Source: Streptomyces sp. NBC_00289 (GTDB taxonomy: Bacteria; Actinomycetota; Actinomycetes; Streptomycetales; Streptomycetaceae). Taken from it: a stretch of DNA of 64,000 nucleotides. The notes beneath the pieces were generated by a model. That model made no database searches. It was not told where the DNA came from and saw only the letters and a program-made list of their open reading frames with translations. Below are positions 24,471 through 33,562 of the stretch, piece by piece. The translations under genes and the position numbers were made by a program. How positions within the stretch are numbered: the first letter of the stretch is position 1; every line of letters starts with the position of its first letter. The stretch spans positions 5,890,001-5,954,000 of the forward strand of contig NZ_CP108046.1 of assembly GCF_041435115.1 (NCBI RefSeq), in the 5' to 3' direction.

Positions 24471-25211
24471 ATGGCGAACGAGCGGTTAAGGTCCGCGATG
24501 CTGACGCAAGGCGTCGCCGTGGATGCCCTGGCGGAGCACCTGGGGGTCGACCCCAAGACGGTGGAGCGCTGGATCACCAAAGGGCGGGCGCCGTACCGGC
24601 GACACCGCCTTGCCATCTCGGCCTTCCTTCGGGAAGACGAGGGTTATCTATGGCCCGATGGCCTGCCGGATGGGCAGCGTAAGGACGCTGCGGATGCCGA
24701 GGTGTTGAAGGTCTACCCGCATCGTTCCTACGTGCCGGCGGACCTATGGCTCCAGCTGTTCGGGCGGGCGGAACGGGAGATCGGCGTGCTGGTGCACGCG
24801 GGTGTCTTCCTCGCTGAGAATCCGCGCTGGCCGCAGCTGCTCAGGTTGAAAGCGGCAGGCGGTGTCCGGGCCCGCATCCTCCTCGGAGATCCGGACAGCC
24901 CAGAGATCCGGCGCCGGGGGGATGAAGAGGAAATCGGTGAAGGTGTGGCCTACAAGGTTCGCGAGGTGATGAAGCTCTATCGCCCCCTGTACTCGGTTTT
25001 GGGGATCGAATTCCGGCTCCACCGGTCAACTCTGCACAACTCGCTCTACCGGTCGGATGACGAGTGGTTGGTGAACACGCAGGTGTACGGGGTGAGCGCG
25101 CCCCTGACGCCGGTCCTCCATCTGCGCAAGGTCGCCGGTGCTGATCTGGTGTCCACATATCAGCAGAGCTTCGAGAAAGTCTGGTCCGAAGCTGTCCCCA
25201 TTGAAGGGTGA
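24471..25211 (+). CDS. XRE-family regulator (AICE activator/immunity operon)
   Basis: A 246-residue protein with an N-terminal helix-turn-helix (MLTQGVAVDALAEHLGVDPKTVERWITKGRAPYRRHRLAIS) and a larger C-terminal domain with an HSxLHxSLYRSDDEWLVNT-like segment (FRLHRSTLHNSLYRSDDEWLVNTQ). The latter recalls phospholipase-D-like or DUF5919 domains attached to such regulators. It heads a two-gene unit with a Nudix hydrolase. In pSAM2-type elements a similar pairing controls replication and transfer immunity, so a Pra-like role is inferred only by position. The ATG at 24471 follows GGGGGTGGG. GGACGTCC repeats directly upstream may be its operator. Confidence 0.75.
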   Translation: MANERLRSAMLTQGVAVDALAEHLGVDPKTVERWITKGRAPYRRHRLAISAFLREDEGYLWPDGLPDGQRKDAADAEVLKVYPHRSYVPADLWLQLFGRAEREIGVLVHAGVFLAENPRWPQLLRLKAAGGVRARILLGDPDSPEIRRRGDEEEIGEGVAYKVREVMKLYRPLYSVLGIEFRLHRSTLHNSLYRSDDEWLVNTQVYGVSAPLTPVLHLRKVAGADLVSTYQQSFEKVWSEAVPIEG

Positions 25212-25213
25212 GC

Positions 25214-25687
25214 ATGAGTCGCCGTACTGACTATTTCAACGACCCCAACGCGCCGAAAGCCAACAGCATCGTGCCTGCGGTGACGGCATTCGTCGTCAAC
25301 GATGCGGGTGATGTGCTGCTGGAGCGGCGATCGGACAACGGCCGGTGGGGCATGCCGGGGGGCGTCCAGGAGATCGGAGAGAACATCGCGGGGACGGTCG
25401 TCCGGGAGGTCCTGGAGGAAACCGGGATCCAGGTCGAGGTGGTCGGCCTGGTGGGCATCTTTACCGACCCCGGCCATGTCATCGCGTTCGCGGACGGCGA
25501 GGTTCGTCAGGAGTTCTCGCTCTGCTTCCGGGCCCGACCGGTCAGCGGCGAGATCAGGGTGAGTTCGGAATCCCTGGAGGTGCGGTGGATTCCCCGCACG
25601 GAAATCGAGTCCCTTGACGTATCGCCCACCACTCGCCGGCGGCTGGAGGAAGGCTTCCGCGACTCGTCGGTTCCCCGAATCAGCTGA
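25214..25687 (+). CDS. Nudix hydrolase (Pif-like, transfer immunity candidate)
   Basis: A 157-residue Nudix protein with an intact box: GGVQEIGENIAGTVVREVLEETGI fits Gx5Ex7REUxEExGU fully, so catalysis on a nucleoside diphosphate-X substrate is likely. Flanking strands PAVTAFVVNDAGDVLLERRSDNGRWGMP and VVGLVGIFTDPGHVIAF are also typical. In pSAM2 the Nudix protein Pif prevents redundant transfer between cells that already carry the element. The same role is inferred from the AICE setting. Start ATG at 25214, two bases after the XRE gene stop. Confidence 0.8.
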   Translation: MSRRTDYFNDPNAPKANSIVPAVTAFVVNDAGDVLLERRSDNGRWGMPGGVQEIGENIAGTVVREVLEETGIQVEVVGLVGIFTDPGHVIAFADGEVRQEFSLCFRARPVSGEIRVSSESLEVRWIPRTEIESLDVSPTTRRRLEEGFRDSSVPRIS

Positions 25688-25785
25688 GCTTGGACCGTCC
25701 GTCCCGGGTTCCGCAGAATTCCCGTCACCTAGAGTCACAAGATGCGGGCTGAACAGGGAGGATGCAGTAGGTCATGGAGAGAATG

Positions 25786-26036
25786 CGTGTGTCTAGGCGC
25801 TGGCATTCCCGCTGGTCAGCGCAGTGACGACCGCCAAGTGGCCTCTCGATGCTGAGGCGTTGCCACCACGCTACCCGATCACGTAGTGCGCTTCGAGCCC
25901 CGTCGCGCGGCGTCGAGGTGGGCCCGCAAAAGGTGCGAATAGCAATGAAGCGCCCCCAGTTCTTGCGCCATTGTCGGGGAAGGATGCCCATCTCGTCAGT
26001 CCCTGACCAGCGGGAACGCTAGCGCCTAGACACACG
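25786..26036. mobile_element. MITE-like 251-bp inverted-repeat element
   Basis: The ends form long inverted repeats: GTGTGTCTAGGCGCTGGC-type at 25787-25819 and its complement at 26003-26035, with two mismatches in 33 bases. Between them are about 180 bases with no credible gene. A short frame near 25829 (start GTG, VTTAKWPLDAEALPPRYPIT, then stop) may be the vestige of a transposase start. The size and ends suggest a non-autonomous element mobilised in trans by a relative. No target duplication was identified. Confidence 0.65.
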
Positions 26037-26183
26037 GACAATTTGGACTGGAGGTGATGAGGTCGCAGGTCATGGCCCACTTTGTGCCTCTAGGCGAGCC
26101 GACTTCTGCGGAACCCCGGTCCGTCTGGTGTCTCGTGATCCTGATCGCGTTCCTCGGTTGCGTACGCAACAGGTACTACAGCC

Positions 26184-27045
26184 GGTGTCACGTTGGCTGA
26201 CCGGGTGGGATGATCTTACTGGTTGATCATGCTGGGGAGGGCCTGTGGTGGAGAGCGCGTTGCCGTCGTACCGGGGTCACCGGTATCCGGTGGAGATCAT
26301 CTCCCACTGTGTGTGGCTGTACTTCCGGTTCCCGCTCAGCTTCCGCGAGGTCGAGGAGCTGATGCTGGAGCGTGGCGTCATCGTGTCCTACGAGACGATC
26401 CGTCGGTGGTGTCTGAAGTTCGGGCAGGCCTACGCCAACTCGCTGCGCCGTCGGCGCCCCCGGCCCGGCGACAAATGGCATCTGGACGAGGTCTTCATCA
26501 GGATCAACGGTGAGTTGAAGTACCTGTGGCGGGCCGTCGACGCCGACGGCAACGTGCTCGACATCCTGGTCCAGAACCGCCGGGACAAGGCCGCGGCCAG
26601 GTGTTTCTTCCGCCGGCTCCTCATGGAGACCGGGTCCGTGCCGCGGGTGGTCGTCACCGACAAGCTCCGCTCCTACGCCGCCGCGTTGCGGGAGGTGATG
26701 CCCTCGGTGGAGCACCGGTCGCACAAGGGGCTGAACAATCGGGCGGAGAACTCGCATCAGCCGACCAGGCAGCGCGAGCGGGCGATGAAGGGCTTCCGCA
26801 GCGTCGGCGGAGCCCAACGGTTCCTGGCCGCGTTCAGCGGCATCTCACCCCACTTCCGACCCGGCCGCCACAACCACACCGCACCCGACCACCGCCTCGA
26901 GATGACCGTCCGCTTCGCCATCTGGAACCAGATCACCGGCGCCGCCGCCCTGCCCGCCGTGGCCTGACCCGGAGCCGACAACCGGCTCGACCACGCCCTG
27001 ACGCACCACCAGACGCCTACACCCCCGACAACGTGACTGTGCCCC
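26184..27045 (+). mobile_element. IS6-family insertion sequence
   Basis: A transposase frame flanked by imperfect terminal repeats: GGTGTCACGTTGGC near 26184 and the complement of GGCACAGTCACGTTGTC near 27045. The total of about 860 bases is typical of IS6/IS26-type elements. Exact ends are approximate. It lies at the left edge of the cargo, immediately followed by a remnant of a second IS6 copy. Confidence 0.6.
26245..26967 (+). CDS. IS6-family transposase
   Basis: A 240-residue DDE transposase: YPVEIISHCVWLYFRFPLSFREVEELMLERGVIVSYETIRRWC at the N-terminus (HTH), and catalytic residues in WHLDEVFIRI, VVVTDKLRSY and NNRAENSHQP. The length and motifs fit IS6. The frame is intact. The start is GTG at 26245 or the next GTG. 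IS6-type replicative transposition forms cointegrates and often collects cargo genes between two copies. Confidence 0.88.
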   Translation: MVESALPSYRGHRYPVEIISHCVWLYFRFPLSFREVEELMLERGVIVSYETIRRWCLKFGQAYANSLRRRRPRPGDKWHLDEVFIRINGELKYLWRAVDADGNVLDILVQNRRDKAAARCFFRRLLMETGSVPRVVVTDKLRSYAAALREVMPSVEHRSHKGLNNRAENSHQPTRQRERAMKGFRSVGGAQRFLAAFSGISPHFRPGRHNHTAPDHRLEMTVRFAIWNQITGAAALPAVA

Positions 27046-27046
27046 G

Positions 27047-27097
27047 CGCGACGTCGGGGAGCTGATGCTCGAGTGCGGCATCGAGGTGAGCCACGAG
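27047..27097 (+). pseudogene. Remnant of a second IS6-family transposase
   Basis: Seventeen codons read RDVGELMLECGIEVSHE, the equivalent of FREVEELMLERGVIVSYE in the intact IS6 gene just upstream. There is no start, and the sequence is cut by the adjacent IS256 element. It shows that an earlier IS6 copy stood here. Confidence 0.7.
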
Positions 27098-27108
27098 GGG
27101 AGTGTCAT

Positions 27109-28561
27109 GAATCAGGTGTGGATCTCCCCGAAGGAGTGAGCCTGATGAGTACGACGACTGGTCACCTGATCGAGACCGTGGAGGGCGTGTCGCTTGCCGA
27201 GGTCGGCGGTGGCGTCGAGGGTGCCGACGTGAAGTCGATGCCGGTGTCGCAGAATGGTCTGTCCAGTGAGCTGCTGGAGGAGCTGGCCGCGCTCGCGGCC
27301 GAGAAGGTCCGCGGAGAGGGACTGCGGCTGATGGGCGAGGGCGGCCTGCTGCCCGAGCTCGCTCAGCACCTGATGCAGTCCGCGCTGGAAGCAGAGATGG
27401 ACCAGCACCTGGCCGACGGGGTCGGCCGCGTCGGCGGGCGCGGGTCGCGCTCGGGCGGCAACACCCGCAACGGCTACCGGAGCAAGAAGGTGATGACGGA
27501 GGTCGGCGCCGTCACGGTGCAGATCCCGCGAGACCGTCTGGGCACCTTCCAGCCCCGGCTGCTGCCCAAGTACGCCCGCCGCACTGGTGCGTTGGACGAC
27601 CTGGTGATCTCGCTGACCGCAAAGGGCCTGACCTCCGGCGAGATCGTCTCCCATCTCGCCCAGACGTACGGGATGACGACAACGAAGGAGACCATCTCCA
27701 CGATCACCGACAAGGCCCTGGAATCGATGGCGGAATGGCGCACCCGCCCGCTCGACGCGGTCTACCCGGTCGTCTTCATCGATGCCGTGCACGTCAAGAT
27801 CCGAGACGGTCATGTCGCCAACCGGCCCATCTACGTGGCCATCGCGGTCACCGCCGACGGCTACCGCGAGATCCTCGGCCTGTGGGCCGGCGACGGCGGC
27901 GAGGGCGCCAAGTACTGGCAGACGGTGCTCACCGAGATCAAGAACAGAGGCGTCCGTGATGTGCTGATGCTGGTCTGCGACGGGCTCAGCGCCCTGCCCG
28001 ACGCGGTGAACGCCGTCTGGCCCCGGACTGTGGTGCAGACTTGCGTGGTTCATCTCCTGCGCGCGAGTCTGCGGTATGCCTCACGCCGCGACTGGGCCGA
28101 CGTCGCACGCGACCTCAAGCCCGTCTACACCGCTGTCAACGAGGACGAGGCCCGGGCACGGCTGACCGACTTCGACGACAAGTGGGGCAAGCGCTATCCG
28201 TCGATCGCCGGGACCTGGGAGCGGGCCTGGAGCGAATTCGTGCCCTTCCTCGGTCTGCCCGACGCGATCCGGCAGGTCGTCTACACCACGAACGCGATCG
28301 AGTCCCTCAACGCCCGCTACCGGCGCGCGGCCCAGGCCTGCGGACACTTCCCCAACGAGACCGCCGCCTTGAAACGCCTCTACCTCGCCACCCTCGCACT
28401 CGACCCCACCGGCCGCGGCCGCCAGCGCTGGAACAACCGCTGGAAAAGCGCTTTGAACGAGTTCGACGTTCTCTTCGACGGCCGCCTTACCGCCGGACGA
28501 GTGTAGGCCGACCAGCCCACCGAAAAACCTGTAGGCCAAACAGACGAACCACACCTGAATC
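27109..28561 (+). mobile_element. IS256-family insertion sequence
   Basis: About 1.45 kb with terminal repeats GAATCAGGTGTGG (27109-27121) and the complement of GATTCAGGTGTGG (28549-28561), one mismatch. It encodes a single Mutator-type transposase. Flanking 8-base sequences (AGTGTCAT and CTGATAGA) do not match, so the element has no visible target duplication. Recombination with another copy after insertion is a possible explanation. Confidence 0.75.
27145..28506 (+). CDS. IS256-family (Mutator-type) transposase
   Basis: A 453-residue DDE transposase. The N-terminal part (ELAQHLMQSALEAEMDQHLAD, RNGYRSKKVMTEVGAVTVQIPRDRLG) is characteristic. Catalytic residues lie in PVVFIDAVHVKIRDG, LMLVCDGLSALPDAV and TTNAIESLNARYR. 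The ATG at 27145 follows GAAGGAGTGAG. Frame intact, so the copy may be active. Confidence 0.92.
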   Translation: MSTTTGHLIETVEGVSLAEVGGGVEGADVKSMPVSQNGLSSELLEELAALAAEKVRGEGLRLMGEGGLLPELAQHLMQSALEAEMDQHLADGVGRVGGRGSRSGGNTRNGYRSKKVMTEVGAVTVQIPRDRLGTFQPRLLPKYARRTGALDDLVISLTAKGLTSGEIVSHLAQTYGMTTTKETISTITDKALESMAEWRTRPLDAVYPVVFIDAVHVKIRDGHVANRPIYVAIAVTADGYREILGLWAGDGGEGAKYWQTVLTEIKNRGVRDVLMLVCDGLSALPDAVNAVWPRTVVQTCVVHLLRASLRYASRRDWADVARDLKPVYTAVNEDEARARLTDFDDKWGKRYPSIAGTWERAWSEFVPFLGLPDAIRQVVYTTNAIESLNARYRRAAQACGHFPNETAALKRLYLATLALDPTGRGRQRWNNRWKSALNEFDVLFDGRLTAGRV

Positions 28562-28798
28562 CTGATAGACCCGCCACGAGATGCCCCAAGAAGGCTATTG
28601 TGGGTGATATGTGATCGGTAATGCCAGGTGGGGCGAGGCTGACAGTGATGCCTTCAGCTCGCGCCTGGGTGAGGCTGGGCGCTGTTGACTGACGTCTTAA
28701 GCCAGCATCGTCGCGGTTGGGCACTGCGTCGTCGCTGGTGTCACCGTCATCCGATCGGTGGCCACCTTGAAACGGCGTCAGTGTGCCGGGAGGTCGTC

Positions 28799-31477
28799 GT
28801 GGGTGTGCGTGAGCGGGTTTCGCAGTGGCCGCTGACAGGCCGCGACGGTGAGCTTGAGGCTTTCGCGGCGGCGTGGGCGGATCGGCGGTGTCAGGGTGTG
28901 GTGATCTTCGGTCCGGCTGGGGTGGGTAAGTCACGGTTGGCCGAGGAATGCTTGGCCCGCGCCGTTCACGATGGCTGGAAGGGTTCCCGGGCGTCAGCGT
29001 CGGCAGCGGCCGCCTCGGTGCCGCTTGGTGCGATCGCGCACCTGCTTCCGCCCGGGGTAGACCTCTCCGATCCGATCAAGGGCTTCGCCGCGATCGCCCG
29101 CACGTTGGCCAGGCCGCAGCGGGCCCGGTGGGTGCTGTGGGTTGACGACCTCCACCTGCTAGACGCCGCGTCGGCGGTACTGCTACGACAGCTCTTGGAC
29201 GCCAGGGCGGTGCGGCTGATCGCCACCGTGCGAGCTGGGGAGCCGGCCGGAGACGTGGTCGACGCCCTCGCAGGTGAAGACACGTTGCGCCGGATCGATC
29301 TGACCGCCTTCAGCGGTGAGCAAGTGGAGAGGGTCCTGCGGGCAGCGCTCGGTGGGCCGGTGGGGCGGCATACCGTGCACTATCTGTACGGGGCGTCGGG
29401 TGGGAACGCGATGTACCTGCACGAGCTAGTGCTAGGTGCCCTAGCCGTGGGAACCCTGGCCAGCGACGGAGAGATCTGGGAACTGACGGAAGACCGGCCG
29501 GTGGCCACGCCCCGGCTGATCGAGCTGATCGGCGCCCGCCTCGCCACCGCCAGTGAGAGGGGGCGACCGGTGCTGGAACTGCTCGCGCTGTGCGAGCCGC
29601 TGCCGCTGGCCGATGCAGAGGCAGTCGGCTCGCTGCAGATGCTTGCCGATCTAGAACGGACTGAGCTGATCCGCGTCCACCGTGACCGACGGCGAACCAC
29701 CCTGGCGCTAGCACATCCGCTGTACGGGGAGGTCCTGCGCGCCGACATGCCGGTCCTGCGCCGCCAGGCCCTGCTGCTTCAGCAGGCAGCCCGCACCGAG
29801 ACCCATGGGGCCCTGAGACGTGAAGACCCGCTGCACATCGCGACCTGGCAGCTGGCCGCCACCGGCACCGCCGACCCAGGTCTGTTGGCTCAGGCCGCAG
29901 GCCTGGCCAGAGCTGGCTTCGACTACGCACAGGTTGCGACCTTGCTGGCCGCCATTCCCGCACAGCACCACGCGGCGGCAACCCGGCTTCTTTACGGGGA
30001 ATCTTTGATGCAGCTCGGGAAAGCAGAGGATGCAGAAATACAGTTCGCCAAGTCACAAGACCTATCCCAAACCGACCAGGAGCGCTTGGCTTCCATTAGG
30101 CTGCGAACTTACAATCTATTTTGGATCATGGCCAAAATGAATGAAGCCCTGGCGGTCAATGAAAATGCCATGGAGCATATAGTTGGCACTAGAGAGCGGG
30201 ATCTATTGATCGTCAACAAAGCGGCAATGATGGTTGTATCAGGCCATCCTTCAGAAGGGCTAGACTTGATGGACTCGGTCCCCCTGGGTGAGACCCCCGG
30301 GCCGGGCGACCTGGACCTCTGGCTATTCGCCGGCACGGTAAAGCCAACCGCTCTCGCCATTCTAGGCCGCACCGAGATTGCAGTTCAGGTCGCGCAAAGA
30401 ACCTATGAAGTACACTTGGCACTCCAGGGTAAATCCCTCTTTCACTCGCCCGCCGCAGATTTGATTTGCCAGGCTCTCGCCCTCACTGAGGCTGGACTCC
30501 TGGCCAAGGCTAGGAATGTTGCCGAGATTGGAACTGAATCCCTCTTGGCTGATCGCGCATCAGGCTCAGTTCGGTCATGGATGGCTCTTTTTCGTGCACG
30601 AATTGAATGGATTTCTGGCCACATGGACACCTCTAGGCGGCTGTACGCCGAGGCGGCCACTCTCGCGAGAAATCATCGAAATGACATCGCCATGCGGCTC
30701 ATTCTTTCCGGATATGCCGCTTCAGCGGCAATTCGGGGGGAATTGAAAACCGCGGAGGCGACTCTTAAAAAACTCCAGAACTACCCGTATATGGGGCTAC
30801 TCGCTGGCGAAGAGCGCCTGGGGGAAGCTTGGTTTAATGCTTCCTGCGGTAACCTCGCCCAGGCCCGCACGGTACTCACTCAAGCCGCAGGAGCAGCCCG
30901 GGACACCGGGCATGCCACCAGTGAGGCGCTCCTGCTGACCGATGTCGCCCGCCTGGGCGGTGCCGAGAACGTTGCTGCCCGTCTGGTCGAACTTGCCCAG
31001 ATCTGTGACGGTTCTTTCGCCACAGCCCGCGCCCGTCTGGTTGCGGCGCTGGCCACCGACGACCCGACGCAGCTCCTGGCATCTGCCGGCGAACTCGAGA
31101 CTATTGGGGCGGATCTTCTGGCCGGAGAAGCCGCCACTGCGGCGGGCTCAGCCTTGCGCCGGGCCGGGCAGAGCCGCCGTGCCAGCGCGGCAGCGCAGCA
31201 GGCTCAGGCGTGCGCCGCCCGCTGCGAGGGCGCCCGCACGCCGCTGTTGGCCACCGCCCAAGCCACCTCCGCCCTCACGGCCAGGGAACAGGAGGTCGCC
31301 CTGCTGGCCGCCGCCAACGCTGGCAGCAAAGACATCGCCGGGGCCCTGCACTTGTCGGTCCGTACCGTCGACAACCACCTCCAGCACGCCTACACCAAGC
31401 TCGGCGTCACCACTCGCCGCGAACTCGCCCATGCCCTCTTGGGCCGCCCCGAAGTTTCCGGACACCGGGCCAACTAG
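28799..31477 (+). CDS. Large ATP-binding LuxR-family (LAL) transcriptional regulator
   Basis: About 892 residues: an N-terminal AAA-type module with Walker A VVIFGPAGVGKSRLAEE and Walker B RWVLWVDDLHLLD, a long helical TPR-like middle, and a C-terminal LuxR helix-turn-helix LTAREQEVALLAAANAGSKDIAGALHLSVRTVDNHLQHAYTKLG. LALs often activate secondary-metabolite clusters in Streptomyces. The terpenoid genes to the right are the obvious candidate targets, though about 4 kb of insertion sequences lie between. GTG at 28799 is chosen for its GGGAGG site; in-frame codons upstream are possible. The middle third is AT-richer than both ends (a 60-base sample at 30121 has 27 G+C), a mosaic sign. Confidence 0.85.
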   Translation: MGVRERVSQWPLTGRDGELEAFAAAWADRRCQGVVIFGPAGVGKSRLAEECLARAVHDGWKGSRASASAAAASVPLGAIAHLLPPGVDLSDPIKGFAAIARTLARPQRARWVLWVDDLHLLDAASAVLLRQLLDARAVRLIATVRAGEPAGDVVDALAGEDTLRRIDLTAFSGEQVERVLRAALGGPVGRHTVHYLYGASGGNAMYLHELVLGALAVGTLASDGEIWELTEDRPVATPRLIELIGARLATASERGRPVLELLALCEPLPLADAEAVGSLQMLADLERTELIRVHRDRRRTTLALAHPLYGEVLRADMPVLRRQALLLQQAARTETHGALRREDPLHIATWQLAATGTADPGLLAQAAGLARAGFDYAQVATLLAAIPAQHHAAATRLLYGESLMQLGKAEDAEIQFAKSQDLSQTDQERLASIRLRTYNLFWIMAKMNEALAVNENAMEHIVGTRERDLLIVNKAAMMVVSGHPSEGLDLMDSVPLGETPGPGDLDLWLFAGTVKPTALAILGRTEIAVQVAQRTYEVHLALQGKSLFHSPAADLICQALALTEAGLLAKARNVAEIGTESLLADRASGSVRSWMALFRARIEWISGHMDTSRRLYAEAATLARNHRNDIAMRLILSGYAASAAIRGELKTAEATLKKLQNYPYMGLLAGEERLGEAWFNASCGNLAQARTVLTQAAGAARDTGHATSEALLLTDVARLGGAENVAARLVELAQICDGSFATARARLVAALATDDPTQLLASAGELETIGADLLAGEAATAAGSALRRAGQSRRASAAAQQAQACAARCEGARTPLLATAQATSALTAREQEVALLAAANAGSKDIAGALHLSVRTVDNHLQHAYTKLGVTTRRELAHALLGRPEVSGHRAN

Positions 31478-31493
31478 GGGTCTGTTGCGAAAG

Positions 31494-31568
31494 TGCTGGT
31501 CAAAGCCATTCGTTGATGGCTGCGACCAGCACGGTGGCTTCGTAGCGGACGGCGAGTTTGTAGTACCT
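31494..31568 (-). pseudogene. C-terminal remnant of an IS5-family transposase
   Basis: Read on the minus strand this gives PATRYYKLAVRYEATVLVAAINEWL then stop, the usual C-terminus of Streptomyces IS5-group transposases, followed by GTTGCGAAAG-type end sequence. No upstream part is present. It abuts the C-terminus of the IS701 pseudogene, which cut it off. Confidence 0.65.
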
Positions 31569-32691
31569 CGTTGCGGGGCGTCACGGTGGGTGGTCGCGCC
31601 TGCGGTAGTGGCTGATGCGGGCTTGTGTCTGGTGGCGGCGTCGCCAGCGGTTCCAGTGCAGGGCGAGCCAGGTCCTGGCGGCGCGGGCGGGGGCCAGGAC
31701 GATCCGGTCGTACATGCGGCGGATCTCGTTCAGGGACAGCGGAACGGCGGCCTCCTCGTGCTCGTCGGCTGGATCGGTGCGCTCAGGGGGTGGTTCGGTG
31801 GGGGCGTATGCGTCGGCTCCGCACGTCGGCGAGGAAGGCCAGGGCGAGCATGCACACGGTGGTCTGCCGGTACCAGGAGATCCACTTGCGCACTTCGTGC
31901 TGGTCGAAGCCGGCCTCGTTCTTCGCGGCCTAGAAGGTCTCCTCGACCATCCATCGCTGACCAGCGGCGATCACCAGCCCGGCCAGAGTGGTGCCGGGGG
32001 CGTGGTGACACAGGAAGCAGGCCACCTCGCAGACGAGTTCACCGTTCTTGTTCTTTTTGTTCGGCACGGTGGAGCGGCGGATCAGCAGGGTCCGTGCCAG
32101 GCCGTGAGGGGTGTCGGCCAGGTGGACGGTGGCGAAGTCGTAGGTGCGCGGGCCTTTGGTGCCGTCTGCGCACGAGCGGCGCTCCATCAGCGTCTGGGGA
32201 ACCCTCGCCCACAGCTGCCGCGCCTCCTGGGTACGGCCGTCGGCCAGTGGGAGGACCTCGTTCTTCGGGACCGCCATCACGTAGCGGACCTGGTGTTCCT
32301 CCAGCCGGGCGCGCAGGGACCGGGAGCCGCCGTAGAGCTCGTCGGCCAGGAAGTAGGTGAAGGGCACTCCCGCCGCAAGCGCACGCTCGACCATACGCTG
32401 TGCCAGCTCCGGCTTGGTCACCACCGTGCGGGCCCGCTCCTCGGGTATCCCGGCCTCCTCGCAGCGGCGGCGGTGTTCCTCATCACGGCCCGCCCAGTGC
32501 TGTCCGGCATACAGCTCACGGTCGATGATCGCCCTGCCACGCGAGGAGCCGTAGGACAGATGCACGCTGACCTGGGCGTTCTCCACCTGTCCCGTGACGC
32601 CGGTGTACTGCCGGGCCACCCCAGCACTTTTGGTGCCCTTCTTGATGTCACCGGTCTCGTCCGCGATCAGCACAGCGTCCTGGAGCCTTTT

Positions 32692-33444
32692 TCACGTGTA
32701 GATCATGAGGGTGAGGATCGCGGCAGCTACTGACGTGAGTCTGTTCGGACTGATGCGGGCATGCCGGAAGATCCGCCACTGCTTGATCCGGGAGATGGTT
32801 CGCTCGACGGGAGCACGCAGTGCGGCGTGGACCTTGTTCGACGTCTTGTGCTTGTCGGGCAGTTCGGTTCCGGGCCGTCGTTTGATCGGGGTGATCACAG
32901 TGCCGCCGGCCCCGACGTACCCTTTGTCCGCGAGGATCTCGAGGTCCAGTCGCGCGCAGGTGTCGACGATGGCGTGCTCGCGGGCGGCCGTCACATCGTG
33001 GGTGCCGCCCGGAAGGGCGGGTGACATCCACAGCAGTTTGCCCTCTTCTGCCGCAATGACCTGCAGATTCACGCCCTCGCGGCGGACCTTGCCGGAGAAG
33101 TGCCCCGGCGCCTGGACCCGGTCGGTCTCCGCGACGGTGCCGTCCAGCAGCACGTAGCCGTCCGTGTGATGACTGGTGAGCGCCTCGGTCAACGACGGCG
33201 CGTGCTCCGCAAGTTGCCCGATCGTGTGGTTCACGTAGCGCCAGGCGGTGGCCGTGCTGATGCCGAAGCCTGCGGCGATCTGTTCGAGGGTGTCGTGCTT
33301 GCGCAGGTAGACCAGGGTGCACCGGGCCCGGTCGTACGGACGCAGTCTGCAGCGCCGGCCGGCTTCACAGGACGCGATCACCATCGTGACCAGCTCCAGG
33401 AGCTCCGGATCGACATCGCATCCGGCAGGATAGGAGAACACGGG
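32692..33444 (-). CDS. IS5-family transposase (HTH_Tnp_4 / DDE_Tnp_4 type)
   Basis: About 250 residues. An N-terminal HTH (LEQIAAGFGISTATAWRYVNHTIGQLA) is followed by catalytic motifs YVLLDGTVAETDR, LEILADKGYVGAGG and RAPVERTISRIKQW. The GTG at 33444 (FSYPAGCDVDPELL) is chosen because GGAG lies seven bases ahead and relatives start with a similar FYPA sequence. A GTG at 33489 would add 15 residues. The stop lies inside the left terminal repeat. Confidence 0.88.
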   Translation of the reverse strand, partial: PVFSYPAGCDVDPELLELVTMVIASCEAGRRCRLRPYDRARCTLVYLRKHDTLEQIAAGFGISTATAWRYVNHTIGQLAEHAPSLTEALTSHHTDGYVLLDGTVAETDRVQAPGHFSGKVRREGVNLQVIAAEEGKLLWMSPALPGGTHDVTAAREHAIVDTCARLDLEILADKGYVGAGGTVITPIKRRPGTELPDKHKTSNKVHAALRAPVERTISRIKQWRIFRHARISPNRLTSVAAAILTLMIYT

Positions 33445-33562
33445 GCATCTCCGCAGGTGAAGGTTATGTCTGGCGACTCTCCAAACCAACGGGATGCCCC
33501 GTTCGGCACGCCACCGTCAACACTTCACCGACGCTCACCCGCAGGCCGTACAAGTGAAAAAG

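Noticed and set aside
25725..25991. Minus-strand frame of 88 codons inside the MITE-like element
   Set aside because: Extends across one terminal repeat, has no ribosome-binding site and no recognisable motif.
28554..28690. Minus-strand fragment reading SLAPPGITDHISPTIAFLGHLVAG
   Set aside because: Protein-like but without start, ends or a family I can name. It may be a transposon scrap, but evidence is too thin to list.
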